NCBI GenBank assembly: GCA_024364735.1
Contig: JAGFNQ010005390.1
Span: 1-64,000, forward strand
DNA from: Boesenbergia rotunda
Lineage: Eukaryota; Streptophyta; Magnoliopsida; Zingiberales; Zingiberaceae
Reading direction: 5' to 3'
DNA: 64,000 bases
A program made the position numbers and the translations under genes. Within the stretch, counting starts at the first letter, position 1. Each line of letters begins with the position of its first letter. The notes beneath the pieces are model-generated. The model saw nothing but the letters and a program-made list of their open reading frames with translations. It did no database searches and was not told where the DNA came from. Positions 1 to 10,756 of the stretch are shown here, piece by piece.

Positions 1-566
1 CGATCAGGCCAACCCCTGATCGGTCGGTGGACCGATCAGGTATTAGAAGTTTTCTGATACGATTTCAGAAATGGCAGTATCAGACTTCCTCTAGATTTCT
101 GATACGATCATATGGATATTTGAGATGTTCTCTCGACTAGAGTTGATCCTTAGCAAGAATCAAAAGTCCTTATGGATTTAACAAATCAATTTGCTCCACC
201 CAAGTGAAGGCAAACTCAATCAAAACATCCATCCAAAGAAAAACAAGTTTGTATCAAAATAAATCTCCAATCAAGTTTCCTTGATTGGAATGTCCAAGTA
301 TGATCATGGAGCCAAATACACATGTATTATGCATTAGTTTTTCCTATACTTGGTCAACTTAATGATCATTGTCTCATCAACCTAATTTCTCAAGGGATGC
401 ATTAACATTTTGAGTAATTAGGTTGATCCTAGCATCTCACCCCATTTCTAGCAAACAAAAACGTTTTGTTAAACCTTATAGTTTGTGTGAGATGTCCCCA
501 AGTTGCCCAATTATTGTTCCCAACAATTTGAAATGATCATGAAGGGTTTTGTACTTCTTTTCAATT
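1..566 (-). other. 3' non-coding end of Copia E
   Basis: No coding signal. The first 40 bases contain a perfect 10-bp stem (CTGATCGGTC / GACCGATCAG) of the same kind as the array at 6360-6930 in the other end of the element. The rest is AT-rich. A CCCAACA at 519-525 could be the outer edge of an LTR read on the minus strand, but no convincing polypurine tract sits next to it, so the 3' LTR boundary is unresolved. Confidence 0.4.
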
Positions 567-3500
567 CTATGAAGCACGACACATTCCCAACTCCCTTCGT
601 AAGAAACTAAATTCATTCTCGGGGAGTGGTTTAGTGAAAATGTCAGCTAGGTTTGACTTTGACTCTACATGCGAGAGTACAATATCTCCTCTAGCAACAT
701 AATCTCTAATGAAGTGGTGACGCACTTCAATGTGTTTGGTCCTAGAATGATGGACTGGATTCTTTGTTAAGTTTATTGTGCTTATGTTATCACACAACAC
801 TTGCACACCCTTGTAGGTTAATCCATAGTCCTCTAGTGTGTGTATCATCCACAACAATTGTGATACACTCTCTTCCATGGCGATATATTCTGCCTCGGTC
901 GTGGAGAGAGCAACACAATGTTGCTTCCTACTTGACCAGCTCATTAATGATGAACCTAAAAATTGGCAACCCCCACTTGTGCTCTTCCAATCCAACTTGC
1001 ACCCAGCATAGTCAGAATCGGTATAGCCAATCAAATCAAATGACTCGGTACAGGGGTACCAAAGACCAACTCTAATTGTGCCCTTAAAGTATCTCAGAAT
1101 TCTTTTGACGGCAATCAAATGAGATTCATTGGCACAGACTTGGTATCTAGCGCACATACCCACAGCAAAAAAAATATCAGGTCGACTAGCTGTGAGGTAT
1201 AGCAAACTACCTATCATGTTCCGATATTGAGTTAGGTCAACAGGCTTACCACTCTCATCATTGTCTAACCCTGTGTTTGTAGCCATGGGAGTGGTTACCT
1301 CTTTAGAATCACTCATGTTAAATTTTCGGAACATCTCTTGAGTGTACTTGGATTGGTGCACATGGATTCCATCTCGAGTTTGTTTGATTTCGAGTCCAAG
1401 GAAGAAAGTCAACTCTCCCACTAGACTCATCTCAAACTCACTCTCCATGTGTTTAATAAATTCATTCAAATATCCCTTGTTGTTTGAGCCACAAATTATG
1501 TCATCGACATATACTTGGGCTACAAAAATATTGTCACCATCTCTACGTAGAAATAGTGTAGGGTCTATTTGTCCTCTCACAAAGCCTTTTTCGATTAAAA
1601 ATGTCGACAACCGCTCATACCAAGCTCGAGGTGCTTGTTTAAGGCCGTAAAGCGCCTTCTTGAGCTTGAACACGTGGTTTGGAAATTCGGAATTCTCAAA
1701 CCCCGGAGGTTGTTCGACATAGATCTCTTCTCTTATGAAACCATTAGGAAGGCCGATTTGACATCCATTTGATAGAGTTTGAAACCTCGATGTGCTGCAA
1801 ATGCAAGCATCAATCGGATGGATTCTAATCGTGCCACAGGAGCATAGGTCTCATCGTAATCAAGGCCTTCAACTTGATAGCCCTTGGCTACTAAGCGTGC
1901 CTTGTTTCTTACGATTTCTCCCTTATGGTTCAATTTATTTTTGAAAACCCATTTGGTTCCAATAATGGTTGTCTTCTTAGGTCTAGGGACTAAGTCCCAA
2001 ACTTGGCTTCTCTCGAATTGACCTAATTCATCTTGCATGGCAATGATCCAATCGGGATCATTTAATGCCTCGTCAATTTTCCTAGGTTCAATTTCTGAAA
2101 GTAAGGCAATTTCATTTGCCTCATTACTAAAAAATGATCTAGCTCTAATCCCATGATGGATTTCTCTAATAATTTGGTCTTGGGGATGACTAGAGGCTAA
2201 CCTAGTTTGCCTTGGTGTTGGAGGTGCTTCTTGGATGGTGTCACTAGACACAGGCTCAGCCTCAGGATCCGGCTGATCTATGAGTTGTCTAGGCTCACCG
2301 TCATCAGATTCATCACCACCATCTACAACACTTGGACTTCCATCCAAACCTAGTTTCCTAAGTTCGAATTGAACTCCTTCTACATCTTCTGATTGATCAT
2401 TTGCTTTTGGATTTCTTCAAAAACAACATCAGAAGATTCTTCGACCAATCTAGACTTTTTGTTGTAGACTCGATAAGCTTTGCTGACAAGGGAGTACCCG
2501 ACCAGTATCCCTTCATCAGCTTTTGTTGAACTTTCCAAGATGGTCCTTGGTGTTTAGAATAAATACCTTACACCCAAACACCCTAAGATGTTTAACTGTA
2601 GGTGGTTTTCCAAACCAAAGTTCGTGAGGAGTCTTCCCTAAAAATCTATGAATGAGGACTCGGTTTTGCACATAGCAAGCTGTGTTCACAGCTTCAGCCC
2701 ATAAGTAACTCAGTAAAGAGTACTTATTGAGCATGCTTCGTGCAGCCTCTTGTAAGACTCAGTTCTTTCTCTCTACGACATCATTCTGTTGTGGTGTTCT
2801 AGGAGTGGAGAACTCATGTATATATCCTCTCTCTTGACAAAATTCTAAAAATCTTTGGTTTTGAAATTCTCCTCCATGATCACTCCTAATTGTTTTAATT
2901 GTTGATGATTTTTTATTTTCAACTCTTCTACAAAATAAAATAAAAACATCTAGGGTTTGATCCTTATATTTTAGAAAATAGGTCCAAGTATATCTAGTAA
3001 AATCATCAATGATCACAAAATAATATCTACTACCATTCAAAGATATAATTGTACTACAATCAAATAAATCCATGTGTAGTAAATCCAAAGCGGTAGAAGT
3101 ACTTACAACGCTTTTACCTTTGTGTGAAGATTTCGTTTGCTTACCCATTTGACATGCATCACAAAGTTTATCCTTTTCGTACTTGATGCTTGGTAAGCCA
3201 CGAACTAGTCCCTTGTTGGCCAATTTCCGGATGTTCTTCATGTTCACATGTGCCAATCTCCGGTGCCAAAGGGTGGACTCATCTTCTCTTGACATGAAAC
3301 ACTTAACAAAGCATTAATAGCACTTTTAAAAGAAACTTGATAAATGTTATCTATCCTTGTGCCTACTAGTACCGTGTCAAGTGTGTCATTTTGTCTAACT
3401 AGACATTGACTTGAATGAAAATTAATTGTGTAACCCGCATCACACAATTGACTGACACTTAGGAGATTAAATGTCATCCCCTTGACTAGAAGGACATTCT

Positions 3501-3690
3501 TAATCCTAAGACATTCGGATATTTAAACGTCTCCTATCCCTACAACCTTAAGGCTACCATTGTTACCAAAAGATACATTACCTCTATTTTTGCTTTGAAG
3601 GGTAGTGAATAAAGATCTATCACCGGTCATATGTTTGGAGCACCCACTATCAACAAATTAAATTGATAGATGCTCCCCCTCAATCAAAGC
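567..3690 (-). pseudogene. Copia E pol: protease-integrase-RT-RNase H remnant
   Basis: Pol pieces in Copia order. A protease-like D-S-G followed by C-S-x-H-M lies near 3640-3690. The GAG-pre-integrase zinc finger and integrase core lie in 2759-3477 (LWHRRLAH, CDACQMGKQ, HMDLFD, RSDHGGEF, PQQND). Integrase C-terminal sequence is at 2516-2734. RT begins in 1733-2347 (KWVFKNKL, KARLVAKGY, QMDVKSAFL) and continues in 567-1673 with the catalytic YVDD box near residue 55. RNase H follows (TDSDYAGC, STTEAEY) and ends with RRELGMC. Frames change near 1740, 2350-2515, 2740 and 3290, so no full polyprotein is encoded. In life it would have copied the element RNA to DNA and integrated it. Confidence 0.88.
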
Positions 3691-5286
3691 CTACACAATA
3701 CGAAAAATGAAAGATTTAAGTACCCAAATCTTGGGACCTAAAGCATCTACAATGCATGACTTAGACACCCATGCCTTGACCACTTTCTTTTGAACCCTAG
3801 AAGTCTTAGGTGATCTCACATGAGTCCTAGACATCAAAGAAACAAAGGTTGGTTCTTGAGGTCGGTAACCTATACCGGCCTTGTTGTAAACCGCCCTTTG
3901 TGTATTTAAAATCATATCTAAAGTCTTGGAGCTAGTTGAGAATTTCTTTAAAATATTCTTGAGTCTCTCAACCTCACTCTTCAAGGCTTTGTTCTCATCT
4001 TCTAACACTTCTACATGCAAATCATCAATATCCTCATCCTTAAAGGATTTCAATTGTTCTACTTCTACTTTTAATGATTTAACATTTTCTTTTGACTTCT
4101 TTAACAATTCGGTTAAACATGCAAAAGTTCTATAACATTTGTCTAATTCGGGAGAAATTACCTCTTCATCATCCGAAGATGATGAAGTCGCGTTTGAGGA
4201 GTCCATGGATTCCTCACTGCTTTCTTGATCTTCAATGGTCATGAATGCTACATGGCGAGTGCTCTTTTCCTCCTTTTCTTCTTTGGATGAACTAGAAGAG
4301 GATTCATCTCACGTGGCCTTCAAGGTCTTCTTCTTCTTCTTCGATTTCTCCTCCTTCTTCTTTAGCTTTGGGCAATCTTTCTTGTAGTACCCTTTCTTGC
4401 TACACTCAAAGCAAGTAACATTAGCTTTATCAATTTTAACCTCACTAGGGTTACCTTTGCCCTTGTAGCGCCAGCTCTTCCTCGTCATTCTCCTTACGAA
4501 GTTGGTCATCTCAGATGAAGAAGACTCGCTACCATCCTCCTCGGACTCGGACTCGAATGAAGACGAAGAAACCTCCTTGTCCTTCTTCTCCTTCTTCTTT
4601 TCCTTTTTCTTGGTCTTGTCCCCTGCCACAAGAGCAATCCCCTTCTCCTTGGGGCCTTTGTTAGCCATTTCGTGCAGCTCCATTTCACAAAACAAATCAT
4701 CCAATTTTACAATTGACAAGTCCTTAGAAACCTTGTAGGCATCCACCGTGGAAGACCACAAGGCATTCCTTGGAAAAGCTTTTAGAACGTACCTCACAAG
4801 GTCGCGGTTCTCGACCTTTTCGTCGATGGAGTGGAGACCGTTGAGAACTTCTTTGAATCTACTATGAAACTCACTTACCATTTCACTCTCCTTCATGGAG
4901 AAATTTTGTAGTCGATTAAGAAACAAGTCCCTCTTGGCTATCCTTGAGTCCCGGGTGCCTTCATGAAGCTCGATGAGCTTGTTCCATAGATCCTTTGCGC
5001 TTGTGAAGGGACCAACTTTGATTAGTTGGTCCTTGTTCATCCCACATTGCAAGGTAACCACCGCCTTCGCATCAGCTTCTCCTTTGCGCGTTTGCTGAGC
5101 CGACCACCGCGAGGACTCCAACTCTTTTCCCTCCGCGTCTCTTGGAGGAATGAATCCTTCCTTCACGGAGAACCACATTCCAATATCGGTCTTGAGGTAG
5201 TACTCCATGCGAGACCTCCAATATTGAAAATCAGATCCATCGAAGAAGAGAGGTCGGGTGGTGCTAAATCCTTCTCTCAAAGCCAT
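3691..5286 (-). pseudogene. Copia E gag with one in-frame TGA
   Basis: Capsid-like gag. The ATG at 5286 opens MALREGFSTTRPLFFDG, the usual start of Copia gag (an ORF running up to 5343 only uses the primer site and a GTG). A UBN2-type gag domain occupies roughly the first 200 residues, followed by a lysine-rich stretch and a CCHC zinc knuckle (CFECSKKGYYKKDC, with Y where H-adjacent G is usual). The frame meets a TGA at 4309-4311 and then stays open in the same frame to 3691 through an acidic serine-rich segment and a predicted coiled coil (leucine/lysine/glutamate rich, about 4000-4140). Copia B has a TGA at the equivalent codon. Confidence is high for gag, low for whether the TGA matters. 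Confidence 0.85.
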
Positions 5287-5330
5287 CGTTGTTAGCTCTC
5301 GGATGTTAAGCTGCTTGAACAGAGCCCCAA

Positions 5331-5342
5331 GCTCTGATACCA
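5331..5342 (-). promoter_or_regulatory. Primer binding site of Copia E
   Basis: Minus-strand TGGTATCAGAGC, the classic plant Copia site complementary to the 3' end of initiator tRNA-Met. It lies two bases inside the LTR edge at 5345. Confidence 0.9.
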
Positions 5343-6359
5343 CTTGTTGGTGCTTGGATGGCTAGAGAGGAGGGTGAATGTAGCCAGACACTAATATCTT
5401 GCTCTTTTAGGTTTTCTGCACTTGAAGGTTAGCAACAGCAGCGAAAACAAAACAAAACAGAGAAACAGAATTGTAGAATCTAAAACCCTAAACTAAGCAT
5501 AAGCTCAAGACGCTAACAAGGAGGATTTACAAGGTTCGGGGATAACTTTCCCCTATTCCTTGGCGTGCCCGTGAGGTGGGTGATCCCTTGATCGTCAGCA
5601 GATCGAGCCCCAGGAAATCCGGATAAGATAACACCTCCTTCTCGGTGGAGAAACCTCTCCACAGCAGATAGTCTCAACAAAATGATGGAAATACAGCACA
5701 GAGACTAGAAAAGCTTACAGAGCGCGAAAGAGACAGTATACAATGCATAACTCACAACCCAGCAAGATCCTGGCAAGAGCCTTCACCCAACTCCTCCTTC
5801 TCGCGTAGTGTCTGCTTGCAAAACTTCTCTTTCTGGCTCAAAGCTCTCAAGATGCAGTAGCTTCAAAGAATGCTCAAGAGTATGCTTCAAGGTATCGGAT
5901 CAATGAGAGTTGTCGCTCAAGGAGCTCAAGAGTTTTAGCCAAAGAAAAGAATCCCTTCTCTTCTTCGCCAGCCAGCTCTTAACCTGCTTCTCGCCAGGTT
6001 ACCAGACACTCCTCTGCAGCTCGCCAGCTTCTCATCTACAACAGCCCAGCTACCCCTGACCTCTTCTAGACTCACTGAACCCTCTCCAGTCGAGCCCCAG
6101 GTCATCATCTTCTCAACCGTTGTAGCTCGCGCCAGAAGACGTTGTTTCCTGCAAACAGAAACCAGCCAAACTGTCGTAGTGAAAGGCTCGGTTGACCCTC
6201 CTTGATTAATCCCTGAGTTACCTGCACACTTAGCAGATGTTTAGCATAGCAAATCAACAGAGAATCAATTATCAGGAATTCAGAACAGATAACAGTGGTG
6301 TTCAGAAGAAAATCAGAGCACGGTCAGAAACTTCTGACAGCGTATTTGAATTAAAGTCA

Positions 6360-6930
6360 GCTACTGATCGGTCATCGGACCGATCAGAGAGGACCCTGAT
6401 CGGTCACCAGACTGATCAAGATAGGCTCAGAACGATCAGGCTCCCTCTTGATCAATCCATCGTGAGAAACCAAGAATCGCAGAATTCTTGTGATCGGTCA
6501 CCTAACCGATTCAACCCTTGCTAGGGCTTTCCCCAGCTTCGGCAGTCCAAACCCACTGATCGGTCACCTGACCGATCAGGGTGTTCCCTGATCGGTCTGG
6601 TGACCGATCAGGTCACTCCCTAACCAATCAGGGTCCATCCTGATCGGTTATAATGAGGAACTCGCGATATTTGATCAGTCAAGCGTCCGATCCAAGTTTC
6701 CCACTGAAACCTACTGACCTCTCCCTGATCGTTCACCAGAACGATCAGAAGCTCTCCCTGATCGGTCACCAGACCGATCAGGAGCCGAACAGAGGCCAAC
6801 CAATGTTTCTGTTCTCTCCCTGATCAGTCACCAGACCAATCAGACATCTCTGGATCGGTCACCAGACCGATCCACAACAGGGAGTTGTGCCAACTCCCTG
6901 ATCGGTCACCAGACCGATCCAGCCAAGACC
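6360..6930. repeat. Cluster of about 11 short hairpins (GATCGGTC family)
   Basis: Repeated imperfect palindromes with consensus stem CTGATCGGTC / GACCGATCAG and a 4-nt loop, often ACCA. Perfect examples lie at 6725-6748, 6758-6781 and 6851-6874. Two of these carry paired changes that keep the stem intact. Spacers between them are unrelated. Confidence 0.8.
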
Positions 6931-7019
6931 AATTCCACTCTATGTCAAGAGAACAGGCTCCCTAGCCTTCTCTGACTCGTGCTCAGTCCCCCGGACCAAG
7001 ACTTAGTGCCCAGCTTCAC

Positions 7020-7390
7020 TCACTGGGACTTCGTTCAACCTAGCTTCCCAAGCTAGGACCTGGTTTCACTCACCAGGATTTCGTTTAACCTAGCTTCCCA
7101 AGCTAGGACCTGGCTTCACTCACCAGGGTTTCAATCAACCTAGCTTCCCAAGCCAGGACCTGGCTTCACTCACCAGGATTTCATTCAACCTAGCTTCCCA
7201 AGCTAAGACCTGGCTTCACTCACCAGGGTTTCAGTCAACCTAGCTTTCCAAGCTAGGACCTGGCTTCACTCACCAGGGTTTCAATCAACCTAGCTTCCCA
7301 AGCTAGGACCTGACTTCACTCACCAAGGTTTCAATCAACCTAGCTTCCCAAGCTAGGACCTGGTTTCACTCATCAGGGTTTCAATCACCC
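7020..7390. repeat. Tandem repeat of about 60 bp in the LTR of Copia E
   Basis: Six or so units of the form AACCTAGCTTCCCAAGCTAGG + ACCTGGCTTCACTCACCAGG, with about 5-10 percent differences by eye. Each half contains its own small inverted repeat (CCTAGCTT / AAGCTAGG and CCTGGC...CCAGG). Confidence 0.85.
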
Positions 7391-7490
7391 GGCCTTACTC
7401 ACCGAGAGTCATGCCCAGTCCCTGACCAGGACTTAAACCAGACTCATCTCATTAACGTAAACTAAAATCGATGTCAACACCAAAACAACA

Positions 7491-8769
7491 ATCAGGGTCA
7501 GACTGCATCAACAGCGGTCTCCTGAAGATCACGAACTACTGGGGTCGGCTGCGATCTGCAAGAAAGAGACCGTTAGAACCCGTCAGGAAAAGTCCCCGGC
7601 AAGGCACTCCGACGGTCAAGTCAATCCCCGGTGGTGGAAGAGCAGCGAAAGCAATAGAACAGTAGCGAAAATACTATTGCACGTACCTGGGGATGCGGAG
7701 TGGAGAGGCTTATATAGCCGGGGAAGCTGACAACTTCTGCCCCTTCTGTCACCTGTTTGTCGTATACGAGGACAAGGTAAGGCATAGCCATGGTGGCAGG
7801 GTATTGTGTCGCTTACCGTAATAAGGAAAGGGGCATTGTCAACTTAAAGGCGAGCGCATTCAAGCGCCGCTCGGCCTGACACAGACGTAGGCGAGCGTAG
7901 TACGGGGTGTCAGGGTATGGCAGGGAGATCATGTCGTCAGCGGGATACTTGCGATTCGGACCTGAAGGGTATCAGGTTTGCGCCAACCCCGTAATCCTTC
8001 TGCTAGTCCGGTGTCAGGGAGTGGTTGTCCTGATGAGTCACGACAAAACCTCGAATACTTGTGTCGGCTGGTGGCTTATAGTATTGATGCCGACTGAGGG
8101 CTTATAGTATTGATGTCGACTAAGGGCTTATAGTACTGATGCCGACTGAGGGCTTATAGTATGGATGTCGGCTGAGGACTTATAGTGTTGATGCCGACTG
8201 AGGGCTTATAGTATGGATGCCGACTGAGGGGTTATAGTATGGATGTCGGCTGAGGGCTTATGGTATTGATGCCGACTTAGGGCTTATAGTGATGGTGTCG
8301 ACTAAGGGCTGGGCATGGACTCGGGCCCAAAGGCCACGGTTACCGAGAGTAACTATGCTTCCCGAGTCAGGGTGTGTCTGAGAGGCAATACCCCGATTGG
8401 GTTCGAAGTGAATCGGCTGAAGGCTCAGCACCTTCGCCGCTCGGGATGCTCCTAACTCGGGGGGTCTTTTGATTCAGGGAATAGCAACTCCTGGATATTG
8501 CGGGTCGGAACTTCTTCGACTCGGGACTCTCTTGATTCAAAACTTCCCGGCCCGGGACTCCCCGGACTCGGACTCAGGGCTTTCGAGGGCTTCGGCCCCC
8601 TTTGCCTCGGTGGCCGTCCTCAATCAGGACCAATGCCCCATCCCCTTCGGGGAAAACGGGCCGAACTGTCGACCTGAGCCCTATATTCGGTGGGCTCCTG
8701 GGCCCCACAAGCCTACCTCCTCCTGATGGGTCGCCAGGCTGACGGGCCAAGCTACACGCAAGTTGGCCC

Positions 8770-8770
<1 letters not shown>
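7491..8770 (-). repeat. Gypsy-like LTR region
   Basis: GC-rich non-coding sequence resembling plant Gypsy LTRs: a minus-strand TATA element at 7711-7716 within GGCTATATAAGCC, CGAG/CTCGG-rich U3-like sequence and an internal tandem repeat. No ORF of interest (7471-8107 and 8469-8726 frames have no recognisable domain). It seems to be the target into which Copia E inserted. Outer limits are uncertain. Confidence 0.45.
8073..8308. repeat. 26-bp tandem repeat, about 9 copies
   Basis: Units of GGCTTATAGTATTGATGCCG plus ACTGAG with alternating GCCGAC and GTCGGC variants. They lie within the Gypsy-like LTR region. Confidence 0.85.

Positions 8771-8772
<2 letters not shown>

Positions 8773-8844
<72 letters not shown>
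8773..8844. repeat. (AT)n microsatellite
   Basis: Uninterrupted AT dinucleotide run of about 72 bp at the edge of the Gypsy-like LTR region. The minus-strand ORF through it is an artefact. Confidence 0.98.
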
Positions 8845-8848
<4 letters not shown>

Positions 8849-8998
8849 CCCTTCTAAAAAATATAACAAAAAATTTGATTGGACAAATAATTATTGATAT
8901 TTGTAAAGTTTTGGGCGTGAATTATCGACATTTTTCATAATTTTCATTTTATTTTTTAAAAAGAATTTTAAAACTTTAAAATAATACGCGGGATTTGT

Positions 8999-9540
8999 CG
9001 GTCAAAGTTCGACAGTCGAATCGAGCCCAAAATATCTCCGCCGTCGCTCCAGTAATCCTGATCGGCTACGCTCCAGTGGGCGTAGTCCGATGCCAAAGGA
9101 TCGCCGTAGATAAACTCCGGCGGCAACAACTCATCAATCCCCGAACCACCCTCTCCGCCTCCGTCCTTCTCCGCAGCCTCATCACCGCCTCCGCCGCCAA
9201 TGTCGCCCCTCTCCGGCGCAGGGGCCTGCGATCCCATCGCGCATTCTCACGCGTATCTCACCGCCTTGCCCGTTATCTCGTGCAGGCTCAGCCACCCGGG
9301 CGCCTCTATGTCCGGCAGCTGGTCCGGGAAGTTGAAATAGTGCTTCTCGTCTGGGCCGCGAAGGCAGATCATGGCGGCGTTGTAAGACCTGGCGGCCATC
9401 TCCGGCGACGGGAACAGCCCCAGCCACAGGCGCTTCCGGCAGTTGGGGTACCGCACCTCCGCCACTCACTTCCTCAGCCGCACCACCTTATAATTTGCCG
9501 GCGCCTGCCCAGATCTCTCCCGAAGTCTCCCCCTCACGCG
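8999..9540 (-). pseudogene. AP2/ERF transcription factor pseudogene (copy A)
   Basis: Duplicate of the intact gene at 22681-23244. The body matches closely (AEVRYPN, KRLWLG, FPSPEMAAR, FNFPDQLPDIEAP, GSGIDE, PEFIYGDPLA, HWSVADQDYWSDGG). Three lesions are visible. The start of the AP2 domain has lost about 12 bases and is out of frame, with TAA in place of the tyrosine of YKGVR. The codon corresponding to arginine in the AYAREGAMG stretch is TGA at 9247-9249, and the frame reopens at once. The normal stop has become CGA, so the frame reads on past 8999. Not expected to make a DNA-binding protein. Confidence 0.88.
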
Positions 9541-10500
9541 AGTGTACGTAGCTACCTTTCCTTCTTCTCTCATTTTTCAAACTCACATAACTAAGACTGA
9601 ATAATCGGTTAATAATCAAACATAGATATATATATTTAAGACGTCTGGACGATATAAATAAATTCATGTTCAGAAATTAAGCACCGTCCTCTCCGATTCA
9701 ACTATTAATCTAATCTACGCGGTGCTTAGCATAATAATCAGGAATCGAGATTTTCGAGAACGGACGACTTAATTTCACCCTATCATGCTGTATTTACCTC
9801 ATTTTATATCTATGGGCTCAAATCTACGTGGAAAGTTTAGATAGCATATCTATCTCTATGGGGTGCTTGATTGATTAATTATGTACTCTATCTAGCTAGC
9901 AAGAGAAAGGGTGAAGAATGTTTGTTGGTAAAGATTGTGGACGAAGAGTGTTTGATTGGCATTATTATGGAAAATACAACGAAATTGAAGATCTGAAATA
10001 TGGTATGAACAAGATTACGTGCGTGTATCGCGATTCGATTTGAGAGTCTTCGACTAAAAAATATATAGTAAATTCTTGACTATAGTCGGTGATCAATCTT
10101 GATCTCAAATGAAGACAAAAATAAATAGAATAATACAAAGATACAAGCATGCAAACATAAATGACTTTTTATATAATTTAGAGTAGTCCTCGCGGGATAG
10201 ACTGCTGGTTAAGACGTGAATATTGTCACTTTAATTAAGGTCCGAGATCAAAATCTGGTAAAGTCAACATGCTCGCCCTTCCCACGTGCTAGTCACAGCA
10301 TTCGAGCTAATAGCTCCGTAATTTACCTCCTTCGTGTTGACCCTGAGACGGGTTGGTGGGATGTTGGGGGTGAACAAATCGCCTTTTACCACCTCTTTAT
10401 ATGATTTATAGCTCTCATTTTCTATTTCACAATCTATGATTCATAATTTTTATTGTTTTTCATTTTTTTTGTTTATGCTTATTCTTAGGACCAAAGGAAT
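9541..10500. other. Duplicated 5' flank of AP2/ERF copy A
   Basis: Non-coding, but alignable by eye with 23350-24010 beside the intact gene (shared AGAAATTAAGCACCGTCCTC and GGTATGAACAA...GATTACGT segments) and in part with 15480-15840. A SINE-like insertion at 10184-10395 is absent from the other copies. No gene seen. Confidence 0.75.
10184..10395 (+). mobile_element. SINE-like insertion (second family)
   Basis: About 212 bp flanked by an imperfect 16-bp duplication (TTTATATAATTTAGAG at 10168-10183, TTTATATGATTTATAG at 10396-10411). The two homologous blocks at about 15775-15800 and 23935-23960 lack it, giving empty sites. The 5' end has a tRNA-like A-box region (CTGCTGGTTAAGACG) and a weak B-box (GGTCCGAGATCAAAATC). 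The family is not recognised. Confidence 0.55.
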
Positions 10501-10680
10501 TTAGATATCTGCACAATGATATGATATTGTCCACTTTGGGTTTGAGCCCTCATAGTATTATTTTTATACTCAACCAAAAAGGTTTCATATCAATGAATAT
10601 ATCTATCCCTTATAAGTTCTCAATCTTTCACATGTGTTTTCAATGTGAGACTTTGTTTGCAACCTTGCAACCCCAACAAT
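10500..10680 (-). repeat. LTR-like fragment ending CCCCAACA
   Basis: Minus-strand start TGTTGGGGTTGCAAGGTTGC followed by AAACAAAGTCTCACATTG-type sequence resembles the 5' end of a common plant Copia LTR. No partner LTR or target duplication identified. Confidence 0.35.
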
Positions 10681-10756
10681 CCCCTCTCCCCCTCAAACAA
10701 AGGACCACATATCCCCTTAAGCGAAATCCTATCCATTTGATGTCTGATCATCTACC

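Larger units (their letters stand above)
1..7490 (-). mobile_element. Copia element E (SIRE/Angela-like), degenerate
   Basis: Ty1/Copia LTR retrotransposon read on the minus strand. From 5' to 3' of the element it has an LTR (5345-7490), a tRNA-Met-type primer binding site (5331-5342), gag, protease, integrase, reverse transcriptase and RNase H. The order protease-integrase-RT is diagnostic of Copia. The coding part is broken by in-frame stops and frameshifts, so it is not autonomous. The far LTR lies beyond the window or is unrecognisable in 1-566. It appears to sit inside a Gypsy-like LTR region that resumes at 7491. The SIRE/Angela assignment rests on the long gag with an acidic, coiled-coil tail and the long LTR, and it was not tested by phylogeny. 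Confidence 0.85.
5345..7490 (-). repeat. 5' LTR of Copia E (candidate limits)
   Basis: On the plus strand it starts TGTTGG next to the primer site and the most plausible outer edge is AAAACAACA at 7482-7490, giving TG...CA ends and about 2.1 kb. It contains a cluster of GATCGGTC hairpins (6360-6930) and a tandem repeat of about 60 bp (7020-7390). The outer limit is inferred from the terminal CA and the sharp change in sequence character, because the second LTR is not available for comparison. Confidence 0.55.

Noticed and set aside
1..525. Complete 3' LTR of Copia E
   Set aside because: Apart from a hairpin in the first 40 bases it does not resemble the 5' LTR candidate, and no polypurine tract supports an edge at 525.
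8681..8869. ORF with a run of YI repeats
   Set aside because: Translation of the (AT)n microsatellite.
9182..9469. GC-rich minus-strand ORF MSGGGAVPQLPEAP
   Set aside because: Out-of-frame reading of AP2/ERF pseudogene A; likewise 22752-22940, 22820-23164 and 22657-23211 in the intact copy.
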